Shown: positions 1 to 7,801 of the stretch, in pieces | How positions within the stretch are numbered: position 1 is the first letter of the stretch | Layout: the number at the start of each line of letters is the position of its first letter | Assembly: GCA_964495595.1 (NCBI GenBank) | Contig: CAZBWH010000008.1 | Location: forward strand, 1 to 59,166 | Direction: 5' to 3' | Origin: CALMFQ01 sp964495595 | Lineage (GTDB): Bacteria > Pseudomonadota > Gammaproteobacteria > Burkholderiales > SCOH01 | DNA length: 59,166 nt | Notes under the pieces: generated by a model | Databases searched by the model: none | Told to the model about the DNA's origin: nothing | The model's input: only the letters and a program-made list of their open reading frames with translations | Program-made: the position numbers and the translations under genes

Positions 1-454
1 GCCCCTGCTCCAGCAACTGCTGCAACGTGGTATCACTGCCACGCACCTGTTGCAGCAAGGCCGGCGCGGCCGCATTAAACCGCAGGATGTCGCGCAGCAT
101 CAGCCAGAACGCCGGCCGCAGCAGATTGGCTTTCTGCGCAAACACCCCGGCCAGATCGGTGCCCGCCCACTCCAGATCAGGTTGCTGCAGCGACAGCGCA
201 AACGACATATCGCTCGGATGCACGTCTACCCCCAGCAGCGCAAACAGACGGATCAGATTGGGATAGGTGCGATCGTTGTGCACCAGAAAACCGGTATCAA
301 CCGGGTGCGTAATCCCGTCCAGCGTCACATCCACCGTATTGCTGTGGCCGCCCAGCCGGGAGTCGGCTTCAAACAGCGTCACCTCATGCTGGCGCGCCAG
401 CAGCCAGGCCGACGCCAGACCGGAAATACCGCTCCCTACAACTGCGACGTTCAT
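1..454 (-). CDS. FAD/NAD(P)-binding oxidoreductase, COG2907-like (N-terminal part, cut by window edge)
   Basis: The reading frame is open from an ATG at 454 down to base 1, giving about 151 residues of the N-terminus. It opens with a Rossmann dinucleotide-binding motif (VAVVGSGISGLASAWLL), followed by an acidic residue at the end of the second strand (LFEADSRLGGHS), which is the FAD-binding pattern of amine-oxidase/phytoene-desaturase-like flavoproteins. The run GGHSNTVDV and later VDTGFLVHNDRTYPNL match what I remember of the COG2907 'predicted NAD/FAD-binding protein' family. Members often sit with DUF1365 and cyclopropane-fatty-acid-synthase-like genes in light- or oxidative-stress-responsive clusters; those genes would lie beyond the left edge. 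The substrate is unknown. It is divergent from folE2, with a good promoter overlapped by a palindrome just upstream. Alternative: another flavin amine oxidase. Confidence 0.8.
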   Translation of the reverse strand, partial: MNVAVVGSGISGLASAWLLARQHEVTLFEADSRLGGHSNTVDVTLDGITHPVDTGFLVHNDRTYPNLIRLFALLGVDVHPSDMSFALSLQQPDLEWAGTDLAGVFAQKANLLRPAFWLMLRDILRFNAAAPALLQQVRGSDTTLQQLLEQG

Positions 455-476
455 CTCACACCTACCATTGGCCTGT

Positions 477-518
477 TTTGTACAGTACAAATGTAGCCGT
501 ACACGGCAGGTATGTCAA
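477..518 (-). promoter_or_regulatory. Promoter of the FAD oxidoreductase gene overlapped by a TTTGTAC-type palindrome
   Basis: On the minus strand there is a perfect -35 TTGACA (513-518), a 17-bp spacer and a -10 TACATT (490-495). The 15-bp palindrome TTTGTACAGTACAAA (477-491) overlaps the end of the -10 and the expected start site, a position typical for a repressor operator. Further GTAC half-sites lie nearby at about 498-502 and 529-532. TGTAC-rich operators are used by some MerR-family light regulators (LitR/CarH type) that control COG2907 clusters, but the identity of the regulator here is inference only. Confidence 0.55.
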
Positions 519-596
519 TCTGCATAGCGTACAAAAACCACTACAAGCGCCGCGCAAGCCACGACCCCTTATGGACAAAAGATAAAAATCAAAATT

Positions 597-641
597 TTGT
601 ACAATACATTTATTGACGAAAAACACAGGCCGACGTAAGCT
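597..641 (+). promoter_or_regulatory. Candidate folE2 promoter with upstream TTGTACAA site
   Basis: A -35-like TTGACG (613-618) is followed by a 17-bp spacer and a weak -10 TAAGCT (636-641), about 33 bp before the folE2 start. TTGTACAATACATT at 597-610 resembles a half of the palindrome at 477-491, so both divergent genes may share a regulator. The promoter call rests on pattern matching only. Confidence 0.35.
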
Positions 642-673
642 GAATTGCATTACCAGCCAAGAAAGACACCGCC

Positions 674-1474
674 ATGAATGCTCCCTGCGATCTGCTTTTA
701 CCCGACATCCAGTCACTCCAACCGCAACACGACCTGGCCATCGACGAAGTCGGCGTCAAGGCCGTGCGTTATCCGGTTCGCGTCCTGCGCCCGACCGGCG
801 AAATCCTGCACAGCGTGGCCAGCTTCGACATGTACGTCGGCCTGGCGCCCACGGCCAAGGGCACGCACATGTCGCGCTTCATTGAAATGCTGGAAAATTT
901 TGATGGCTGCTTCAGCCGCGAGAGCTTTCAGTGCTGGCTGGAACAGATGGTGAAACGACTGGAGGCGCAACAAGGGTCGGTGACGGCCAGCTTCCCCTAC
1001 TTCATCACCAAGCGGGCGCCGGTGTCAGGGGTAAGCAGCCTGCTCGACTACGAAGTCAAACTGGTGGGGCAATACGATCGCTTTGCCGGCCACCGGCTGC
1101 AGATCGAGGTGCAGGTGCCGGTTACCAGCCTGTGCCCCTGCTCGCGGGAAATTTCGGCCTACGGCGCCCACAACCAGCGCTCGCACATCGTCATCCGCGC
1201 CAGCGCTCGACCGGGGCTGACCATCGAGTCGCTGATCGACATCGCCGAGCAGGCAGCGTCGTGCGAATTGTGGGGATTGCTGAAGCGGCCCGACGAAAAA
1301 TATGTAACCGAACGTGCCTACGACAACCCCAAGTTCGTCGAAGACCTGGTGCGCGACATTGCCCGCCGACTGATCGACGACCCACGGGCCGGCAGCTTTG
1401 AAGTCAGCTCTGAAAATTTCGAATCGATCCACAACCACTCAGCCTTCGCCCGCATCCGCCACGCCAAATCCTGA
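674..1474 (+). CDS. folE2: GTP cyclohydrolase FolE2 (type IB)
   Basis: This 266-residue protein converts GTP to 7,8-dihydroneopterin triphosphate, the first step of folate (and queuosine-precursor) synthesis in the cytoplasm. It is the COG1469 family, unrelated in sequence to FolE1. The family signature SLCPCSREISAYGAHNQRS is at residues 152-170, with the metal-related Cys154/Cys156; KGTHMSR (62-68) and CELWGLLKRPDEKYVTE (near 197) are also typical. Length is normal for the family. FolE2 can work without zinc and is often induced by zinc starvation, but I saw no clear Zur box; instead TGTAC-type sites lie upstream. The gene is monocistronic: an intrinsic terminator follows and glmS ends convergently beyond it. 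The ATG at 674 follows an AAGAAAGA purine run and is the natural start. Confidence 0.95.
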   Translation: MNAPCDLLLPDIQSLQPQHDLAIDEVGVKAVRYPVRVLRPTGEILHSVASFDMYVGLAPTAKGTHMSRFIEMLENFDGCFSRESFQCWLEQMVKRLEAQQGSVTASFPYFITKRAPVSGVSSLLDYEVKLVGQYDRFAGHRLQIEVQVPVTSLCPCSREISAYGAHNQRSHIVIRASARPGLTIESLIDIAEQAASCELWGLLKRPDEKYVTERAYDNPKFVEDLVRDIARRLIDDPRAGSFEVSSENFESIHNHSAFARIRHAKS

Positions 1475-1503
1475 CTGGCCGCCAGCCCGCCACCGTTGCC
1501 CCA

Positions 1504-1559
1504 CCCGCCTGACACGCATCGCCACTCCCCCAGCCCACTCTGTCAGGCGGGCTTTTTTT
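1504..1559 (+). terminator. Intrinsic terminator of folE2
   Basis: CCCGCCTGACA (1504-1514) pairs with TGTCAGGCGGG (1541-1551) across a 26-nt loop and is followed by seven Ts (1553-1559), about 30 bp after the folE2 stop. Confidence 0.75.
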
Positions 1560-1620
1560 GCACTGTGAAACCTATGTCGACAGAGCCGAATTTTTTTGAA
1601 GCTTCATGAGCTAAACGGAC

Positions 1621-1653
1621 AAAAAAGCGCCCATCCGCTAGCGGATGGGCGCT
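1621..1653 (-). terminator. Intrinsic terminator of glmUS
   Basis: A perfect 28-bp palindrome at 1626-1653 (arm AGCGCCCATCCGC, centre TA) is followed on the minus strand by a T-run (As at 1621-1626 on the plus strand). It lies about 65 bp beyond the glmS stop. Confidence 0.85.
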
Positions 1654-1718
1654 CATGCAAATTAACTTTGAGTTTACGCTTTAATAGCGCGGAACAATGA
1701 TCTCGCCTGGCTGACGAC

Positions 1719-3545
1719 TTATTCGACGGTAACGGACTTGGCCAGGTTGCGCGGCTTATCAACGTCGGTGCCGCGTTGCAGCGCTGCGTGGTAGGCGAGC
1801 ATCTGCACCGGGATGGCGTGGACTACCGGGCTCAATACGCCGACGTGGCGCGGGGTGCGGATCACGTGGACGCCTTCGGATTCGCTGAAGTGGCTGTCGA
1901 GATCGGCAAATACGAACAGTTCACCGCCGCGGGCGCTGACTTCCTGCATGTTCGACTTCACTTTTTCCAGCAGCGTGTCGTTCGGAGCAATCACCACCAC
2001 CGGCATGTTGTTGTCGACCAGTGCCAGCGGGCCGTGTTTCAGCTCGCCGGCCGGGTAGGCTTCGGCATGAATGTAGGAGATTTCCTTCAGCTTCAGCGAG
2101 CCTTCCAGCGCGATCGGGTAATGTACGCCGCGGCCGAGGAACAAGGCGTGGTCCTTGCCGGCGAATTGCTGCGACCAGAGCTTGATCTGCGGCTCCAGGT
2201 TCAGCGCATGCTGTACGCTGCCCGGCAGGTGGCGCAGGTCGTTCAGGTAAGTCGCCTCCTTGTCCGCATCCAGCTTGCCGCGCAGCTTGGCCAGCGTGGC
2301 GGTCAGTGCGAACAGGGCAATCAGCTGGGTGGTGAAGGCCTTGGTCGAGGCAACGCCGATTTCGGCACCGGCGCGGGTGTAGAACACCAGGTCCGAGGCG
2401 CGCGGGATGGCGCTTTCTCGCACGTTGCAGATCGACAGCGCCCATTGGTGACCGAGCGATTTGGCGTATTTGAGCGCTTCCATGGTGTCCAGCGTTTCGC
2501 CGGACTGGGAGATGGTCACAACCAGCTGCTTCGGGTTGGCCACGGCTTCGCGGTAGCGGTATTCGCTGGCGATTTCCACCTGGCACGGGATGCCGGCGAT
2601 CGCTTCCAGCCAGTAACGGCCGACCGAGCCGGCGTAATAACTGGTGCCGCAGGCGAGGATCAGCACGCTGTCGACTTGCGGCAGGATGTCTGCGGCTTTC
2701 GGGCCGAACAGCGAGGTGGCGAAACCTTCGTCGAGCACCTGTTCGATGGTGTCGGCCAGCGCTTTCGGCTGCTCGTGGATTTCCTTCTGCATGAAGTGGC
2801 TGTACGGGCCGAGTTCCAGCGAAGCCAGCGATACGTCGCTGACGTGCACCGGGCGTTCGATCGGATTGCCCTGCTGGTCGAACAAGGCCATGCCTTCGCG
2901 ACGCAACGCGCCAACATCACCTTCTTCGAGGAAGATGACGCGACGGGTGGCCGACAGGATCGCCGACACGTCGGAGGCGACAAAATATTCACCTTCACCC
3001 AGACCGATCAGCAGCGGGCAACCCATGCGGGCGACACACATCAGGTCCGGGCGGTCCTGGGCGATCACGGCAATCGCGTAGGCGCCGGTCAGCTCGGCCA
3101 CGGCCTTGCGCGTAGCCGCCAGCAGATCATGGTCTTGCACGTAAAAGCTGTAGATCAGGTGGGCGATGACTTCGGTATCGGTCTGCGAGTCGAACTGGTA
3201 GCCCTTGGCCTTGAGTTCGGCGCGTTTTTCTTCGTGGTTTTCGATGATGCCGTTATGCACCACGGCGATCAGGCCGCCGGATACATGCGGGTGAGCGTTC
3301 GGTTCGGTTACGCCGCCATGGGTGGCCCAGCGGGTATGGCCGATGCCGAGCTGACCGTTCAGGCCCACCTCGCTGGCGGCATTTTCCATCTCGGCAACGC
3401 GGCCAACGCGGCGCACACGCTTGATGTCGCCGTCGAGCACGGCGACGCCGGCCGAGTCATAACCGCGGTATTCCAAGCGTTTCAGGCCTTCTACCAGAAT
3501 CGGCACTACGTTGCGTTGGGCGATCGCCCCGACAATTCCACACAT
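1719..3545 (-). CDS. glmS: Glutamine--fructose-6-phosphate aminotransferase (isomerizing)
   Basis: GlmS makes glucosamine-6-phosphate from fructose-6-phosphate and glutamine, the entry step to UDP-GlcNAc for peptidoglycan and LPS. The 608-residue protein starts MCGIVGAIAQR, so Cys2 becomes the N-terminal nucleophile of the class II amidotransferase domain (about 1-220). RLEYRGYDSAGVAV and GHTRWATHG are the expected glutaminase motifs. Two SIS sugar-isomerase domains follow (about 280-600), with CGTSYYAG and SQSGETLDT visible, and the C-terminus ends AKSVTVE as usual. It is downstream of glmU with a 33-bp gap, so the two are probably co-transcribed, and a strong terminator follows. I saw no glmS ribozyme, which would not be expected in proteobacteria. 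Confidence 0.98.
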   Translation of the reverse strand: MCGIVGAIAQRNVVPILVEGLKRLEYRGYDSAGVAVLDGDIKRVRRVGRVAEMENAASEVGLNGQLGIGHTRWATHGGVTEPNAHPHVSGGLIAVVHNGIIENHEEKRAELKAKGYQFDSQTDTEVIAHLIYSFYVQDHDLLAATRKAVAELTGAYAIAVIAQDRPDLMCVARMGCPLLIGLGEGEYFVASDVSAILSATRRVIFLEEGDVGALRREGMALFDQQGNPIERPVHVSDVSLASLELGPYSHFMQKEIHEQPKALADTIEQVLDEGFATSLFGPKAADILPQVDSVLILACGTSYYAGSVGRYWLEAIAGIPCQVEIASEYRYREAVANPKQLVVTISQSGETLDTMEALKYAKSLGHQWALSICNVRESAIPRASDLVFYTRAGAEIGVASTKAFTTQLIALFALTATLAKLRGKLDADKEATYLNDLRHLPGSVQHALNLEPQIKLWSQQFAGKDHALFLGRGVHYPIALEGSLKLKEISYIHAEAYPAGELKHGPLALVDNNMPVVVIAPNDTLLEKVKSNMQEVSARGGELFVFADLDSHFSESEGVHVIRTPRHVGVLSPVVHAIPVQMLAYHAALQRGTDVDKPRNLAKSVTVE

Positions 3546-3578
3546 GCTTGATTCTCCGGACAGACTTCAGATGAATGG

Positions 3579-4949
3579 CTATTTCCGCTTTACCGGGCGC
3601 GACCAGCCCGGCACGGTGACCTGTTTCGAACGTTCCAGGGTCAGCTTTTCTGCCGGCACCTGGCGCGTGATGGTTGAACCTGCACCGATGGTGGCACCCT
3701 GCTCGACGGTTACCGGCGCTACCAGCATGGTACCGGAGCCGATGAACGCGTCGTCGTGGATCACCGTCTTGTGTTTGTTCACACCGTCGTAGTTGCAGGT
3801 AATGGTGCCGGCACCGACATTTACCCCGGCACCGATATCGGCATCGCCGACATAGCTCAGATGGTTGACCTTGGAGCCCTTGCCGACCACGGCTTTCTTG
3901 ATCTCGACAAAATTGCCGACATGGGTTTCGGCTGCCAGCTCGGCACCGGGACGCAAACGAGCATAGGGGCCGATGCGGGCGGCCTGGCCAATCACGGCAT
4001 CGTCAATGTGACTGAAAGCGGCAATTTCGGTGCTGGCGCCAATACGGGCATTGCGGATCACGCAGTTCGGGCCGATGCGCACATGGTCTTCCAGTACCAC
4101 CAGGCCTTCAAATACACAATTCACATCGATGCTGACATCCTGCCCGGTCTGCAGCTCGCCACGGACGTCGATACGCGCTGGATCAAGCAGCATCACACCG
4201 CGCTCAAGCAGGATTCTGGCCTGTTCCTGCTGAAAAATGCGCTCCAGTTCGGCCAGCTGTACCTTGCTGTTGACGCCGTAGGTTTCCCACGATGCAGCCG
4301 GGTTGGCGCTGGTAATCGCCACGCTATCGGCCACCGCCATGCCGATCACGTCGGTCAGATAATACTCGCCCTGCGCATTCTGGTTCGACAGACGCTCCAG
4401 CCAGCCAGCCAGATGCCTGTTCGGCAACAGCATGATGCCGGTGTTGATTTCACGGATATGGCGTTCGGCATCGCTGGCGTCTTTTTCTTCGACGATACGC
4501 ACGATGCGTTCATCGGCATCACGCACGATGCGGCCATACCCTTTCGGATTGTCGATCACGTCGGTGAGCAGCACCAGGCCACCATCCTTGCCAGCGGCCA
4601 GCATTGCCTGCAATGTTGCCGGCTGGATCAGCGGCACGTCGCCAAACAACACCAGCGACGCCCCCTCGGCCGGCAAAAACGGCAGCGCCTGACGTACCGC
4701 GTGGCCGGTACCGAGTTGCTGCGCCTGCAATGCCCATTCGATACTCAAGTTGCCCAATGCTGCCCGGACCTGGTCGCCTCCGTGGCCGTAGACTACACAC
4801 AGGCGCTGCGGTGCCAGCCCCAACGCAGCATCGATCACATGCTGCAACATGGGCTTGCCTGCCAGCGGATGCAACACCTTGGGCAAACTGGAATACATCC
4901 GCTTGCCCTGTCCTGCCGCCAGAATTACCACCGAAATCGCGTCATTCAT
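3579..4949 (-). CDS. glmU: Bifunctional N-acetylglucosamine-1-phosphate uridyltransferase / glucosamine-1-phosphate acetyltransferase
   Basis: GlmU carries out the last two steps to UDP-GlcNAc: acetylation of glucosamine-1-phosphate and uridylyl transfer. The N-terminal half has the nucleotidyltransferase signature LAAGQGKRMYSSLPKVLHPL (residues about 11-30). The C-terminal half (from about 250) is a left-handed beta-helix of hexapeptide repeats carrying the acetyltransferase site, with RPGAELAAETHVGNFVEIKK and GDADIGAGVNVGAGTITCNYD-like segments. Length (456 aa) equals that of the E. coli enzyme. It sits between the ATP synthase operon terminator and glmS, the same order found in many gamma- and betaproteobacteria, and very likely forms a glmUS operon. 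Confidence 0.97.
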   Translation of the reverse strand: MNDAISVVILAAGQGKRMYSSLPKVLHPLAGKPMLQHVIDAALGLAPQRLCVVYGHGGDQVRAALGNLSIEWALQAQQLGTGHAVRQALPFLPAEGASLVLFGDVPLIQPATLQAMLAAGKDGGLVLLTDVIDNPKGYGRIVRDADERIVRIVEEKDASDAERHIREINTGIMLLPNRHLAGWLERLSNQNAQGEYYLTDVIGMAVADSVAITSANPAASWETYGVNSKVQLAELERIFQQEQARILLERGVMLLDPARIDVRGELQTGQDVSIDVNCVFEGLVVLEDHVRIGPNCVIRNARIGASTEIAAFSHIDDAVIGQAARIGPYARLRPGAELAAETHVGNFVEIKKAVVGKGSKVNHLSYVGDADIGAGVNVGAGTITCNYDGVNKHKTVIHDDAFIGSGTMLVAPVTVEQGATIGAGSTITRQVPAEKLTLERSKQVTVPGWSRPVKRK

Positions 4950-4981
4950 AAAATCACCGAATCACCAAATGCTGAATAAAC

Positions 4982-5009
4982 AAAAGGCAGCCATCCGGCT
5001 GCCTTTTTT
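4982..5009 (-). terminator. Terminator of the atp operon (near-symmetric)
   Basis: GGCAGCC (4986-4992) and GGCTGCC (4997-5003) pair around a 4-nt ATCC loop, flanked by A and T tracts on both sides. On the minus strand it ends transcription after atpC, 28 bp past its stop; the flanking tracts would allow it to work in both directions. Confidence 0.8.
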
Positions 5010-5037
5010 CACCACTTCATCGCAAGCTCACGCAAGA

Positions 5038-5463
5038 TCAATGCTTCTTCTTGCGTAGCTTCTGGATCGCAGCCAGTTGCGCAACCGCAAACGCCAACTC
5101 CGATTCCGCCTTGGCGTAGTCGATATCGGTCTTGCGATTGGCCAGCGCTTCTTCAGCGCGTTTCTTGGCATCCAGCGCCTTGGCCTCGTCCAGGTCGGCA
5201 CCGCGGATCGCGGTATCGGCCAGCACGGTGACATGATGCGGCTGAACCTCGATCATGCCTCCGCTGACGAATAGCAGCACTTCCTCACCGCCCCCCGCCG
5301 GAGTAATCCGCAGGGTGCCGGCATGAATCAGTGCGATCATCGGCGCGTGGCGCGCGTAGACACCAATTTCGCCTTCGTGGGCGGGGGCGACGACAAATTC
5401 CGCAGCACCGGAATAAATCGCCTCTTCTCCGCTCACGACGTCGACGTGCATTGTAGTAGCCAT
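5038..5463 (-). CDS. atpC: ATP synthase F1 subunit epsilon
   Basis: A 141-residue epsilon subunit, part of the central stalk of the F1 motor and an inhibitor of ATP hydrolysis. The beta-sandwich N-terminal domain (about 1-88: MHVDVVSGEEAIYSGAAEF, PAHEGEIGVYARHAPMI) is followed by the two-helix C-terminal domain (about 90-141, rich in Ala, Lys and Glu). It is the last gene of the atp operon, 14 bp after atpD, followed by a terminator. Confidence 0.96.
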   Translation of the reverse strand: MATTMHVDVVSGEEAIYSGAAEFVVAPAHEGEIGVYARHAPMIALIHAGTLRITPAGGGEEVLLFVSGGMIEVQPHHVTVLADTAIRGADLDEAKALDAKKRAEEALANRKTDIDYAKAESELAFAVAQLAAIQKLRKKKH

Positions 5464-5477
5464 ATTACGACCTCACC

Positions 5478-6875
5478 TTACTGGAGGGTTTTCGCTTTTT
5501 CTACCGCTTCGTCGATCGAGCCGACCATGTAGAACGCCTGTTCCGGCAGATGATCGTACTCGCCGTTGATAATGCCCTTGAAGCCGCGGATGGTTTCCTT
5601 GAGGGAAACGTATTTACCCGGGCTGCCGGTGAACACTTCAGCAACGTGGAACGGCTGCGACAGGAAGCGCTGGATCTTACGAGCACGAGCCACCAGCTGT
5701 TTGTCTTCCGGCGACAACTCGTCCATACCCAGAATCGCGATGATGTCACGCAGTTCCTTGTAACGCTGCAGAGTCTGCTGAACGCCACGCGCAACGTTGT
5801 AGTGATCTTCACCAACCACCAGCGGGTCCAGCTGACGCGAAGTCGAATCCAGCGGGTCAACTGCCGGGTAGATACCCAGCGCGGCGATATCACGCGACAG
5901 AACCACGGTTGCATCCAAGTGAGCAAATGTGGTCGCCGGCGACGGGTCAGTCAAGTCATCCGCAGGTACGTATACGGCCTGAATCGAGGTAATCGAACCC
6001 GATTTGGTCGAAGTAATACGCTCTTGCAGACGGCCCATTTCTTCAGCCAGAGTCGGCTGGTAACCCACTGCGGAAGGCATACGGCCCAGCAGCGCCGACA
6101 CTTCGGTGCCGGCCAGGGTGTAACGGTAGATGTTGTCGACGAACAGCAGAACGTCGCGGCCTTTACCCGATGCATCTTTCTCATCGCGGAAGTGTTCCGC
6201 CATGGTCAGACCGGTCAGCGCCACGCGCAAACGGTTGCCCGGAGGTTCGTTCATCTGGCCGTAAACCATCGCCACTTTGTCGAGAACGTTGGAGTCCTTC
6301 ATCTCGTGGTAGAAGTCGTTACCCTCGCGAGTACGCTCACCCACACCGGCAAACACGGACAGACCCGAGTGTGCCTTGGCGATGTTGTTGATCAGCTCCA
6401 TCATGTTCACGGTCTTGCCCACGCCCGCACCGCCGAACAGGCCGACTTTACCGCCCTTGGCGAACGGACACAGCAAGTCGATCACCTTGATGCCGGTTTC
6501 AAGCAGTTCGGTTGCCGATGACAGCTCATCGAATGCCGGTGCCTTACGGTGAATCGGTGACTTGGTTTCGGTTTCAACCGGGCCGGCTTCGTCAACCGGG
6601 TTACCCAGAACGTCCATGATGCGGCCAAGGGTCGCCTTGCCCACCGGCACGGAGATCGGGGCTCCAGTGTTTGTCACTTCCATGCCACGCTTCAAGCCAT
6701 CGCTCGAACCCATGGCAATTGCGCGTACCACGCCATCACCGAGCTGCTGCTGAACTTCCAGCGTCAGGTCGGCACTGACCAACTTCAGCGCGTCATAAAC
6801 CTTCGGCATCGCATCGCGGGGAAATTCCACGTCGATAACGGCACCGATGATCTGTACGATTTTTCCTTGGCTCAT
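5478..6875 (-). CDS. atpD: ATP synthase F1 subunit beta
   Basis: The catalytic subunit of F1 (465 residues). The P-loop GGAGVGKT, the GERTREGND segment and the DNIYRYTLAGTEVSALLGR region with the Walker B aspartate are all present, as is the DELSPEDK segment of the C-terminal domain. Length is typical for proteobacteria. It is the eighth gene of the operon, 40 bp downstream of atpG. Confidence 0.98.
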   Translation of the reverse strand: MSQGKIVQIIGAVIDVEFPRDAMPKVYDALKLVSADLTLEVQQQLGDGVVRAIAMGSSDGLKRGMEVTNTGAPISVPVGKATLGRIMDVLGNPVDEAGPVETETKSPIHRKAPAFDELSSATELLETGIKVIDLLCPFAKGGKVGLFGGAGVGKTVNMMELINNIAKAHSGLSVFAGVGERTREGNDFYHEMKDSNVLDKVAMVYGQMNEPPGNRLRVALTGLTMAEHFRDEKDASGKGRDVLLFVDNIYRYTLAGTEVSALLGRMPSAVGYQPTLAEEMGRLQERITSTKSGSITSIQAVYVPADDLTDPSPATTFAHLDATVVLSRDIAALGIYPAVDPLDSTSRQLDPLVVGEDHYNVARGVQQTLQRYKELRDIIAILGMDELSPEDKQLVARARKIQRFLSQPFHVAEVFTGSPGKYVSLKETIRGFKGIINGEYDHLPEQAFYMVGSIDEAVEKAKTLQ

Positions 6876-6915
6876 CGTATGTTCCTAAATTCCGAATATT
6901 GTTCGATCAATCCGC

Positions 6916-7779
6916 TTAAACCGCAGCAGCACCGCCCACGATCTCGGACAGCTCTTTGGTAATCGCTGCCTGGCGTGACTTGTTGTACACCAGCTTGAGT
7001 TCGTCGATCAGGTTGCCGGCGTTGTCGGACGCCGCTTTCATCGCCACCATCCGCGCACTTTGCTCGGAGGCCATGTTTTCGGCGACAGCTTGATAAATCA
7101 GCGCCTCGACATAACGGATCATCAACTGATCGATGACCGTTTTTGCGTCCGGTTCGTAGATGTAGTCCCACAGGTAGTCGCGCTGGCCAAGATCTTCACC
7201 CTTGACCGGAATCAGCTGCTCAATGCCGGGTTCCTGTTTCATGGTGTTGACGAATCTGGTCGATGCGATATACAGCGCATCGATCTTGCCCTCGATATAG
7301 GCATCCAGCTGGATCTTTACCGGGCCGATCAGCTTTTCCAGGTGCGGCGTATCGCCGAGCCCGTTTACATGCGAAACAACCTTGGCACCGGCACGCTGCA
7401 GGAAACCGAAACCCTTGCCGCCAATGCAGGTGATATCCACCTGAATGCCAGCGGATTCCCATTCCCTCATCTTGCCGAGGGTGGCACGCAAAACGTTGCT
7501 ATTCAGACCGCCGCACAGCCCCTTGTCGGAAGTGACGACGATCAGGCCAACCCGCTTTACCGACTCGCGAGCCGTCAGGAACGGGTGGGAATAGTCTTCG
7601 TAAGCGGACGCGATGTGCGCCGCCACCCGGCGGATTTTTTCACCGTACGGGCGGGCGGCTTTCATGCGGTCCTGTGCCTTCCGCATCTTTGATGCGGCGA
7701 CCATTTCCATGGCGCGTGTGATCTTTTGCGTGTTTTGCACGCTTTTAATCTTGTTGCGAATTTCTTTTCCGCTAGCCAT
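6916..7779 (-). CDS. atpG: ATP synthase F1 subunit gamma
   Basis: The rotor shaft of F1 (287 residues). The N-terminal helix (MASGKEIRNKIKSVQNTQKI), the KGLCGGLN segment and the C-terminal helix (MKAASDNAGNLIDELKLVYN) are the conserved parts that form the coiled coil inside the alpha3beta3 ring. It lies 22 bp after atpA. No odd features. Confidence 0.97.
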   Translation of the reverse strand: MASGKEIRNKIKSVQNTQKITRAMEMVAASKMRKAQDRMKAARPYGEKIRRVAAHIASAYEDYSHPFLTARESVKRVGLIVVTSDKGLCGGLNSNVLRATLGKMREWESAGIQVDITCIGGKGFGFLQRAGAKVVSHVNGLGDTPHLEKLIGPVKIQLDAYIEGKIDALYIASTRFVNTMKQEPGIEQLIPVKGEDLGQRDYLWDYIYEPDAKTVIDQLMIRYVEALIYQAVAENMASEQSARMVAMKAASDNAGNLIDELKLVYNKSRQAAITKELSEIVGGAAAV

Positions 7780-7801
7780 TTCTGGACCTCGCTACGCCAA
7801 A

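Noticed and set aside
1776..3551. 591-codon open frame on the plus strand
   Set aside because: It is antisense to glmS, whose sequence is unmistakable; the product is a low-complexity artefact of high GC codon use.
5640..5660. ACGTGGAAC-like sequence as a parS half-site
   Set aside because: It lies inside atpD, is not palindromic and is explained by coding sequence.
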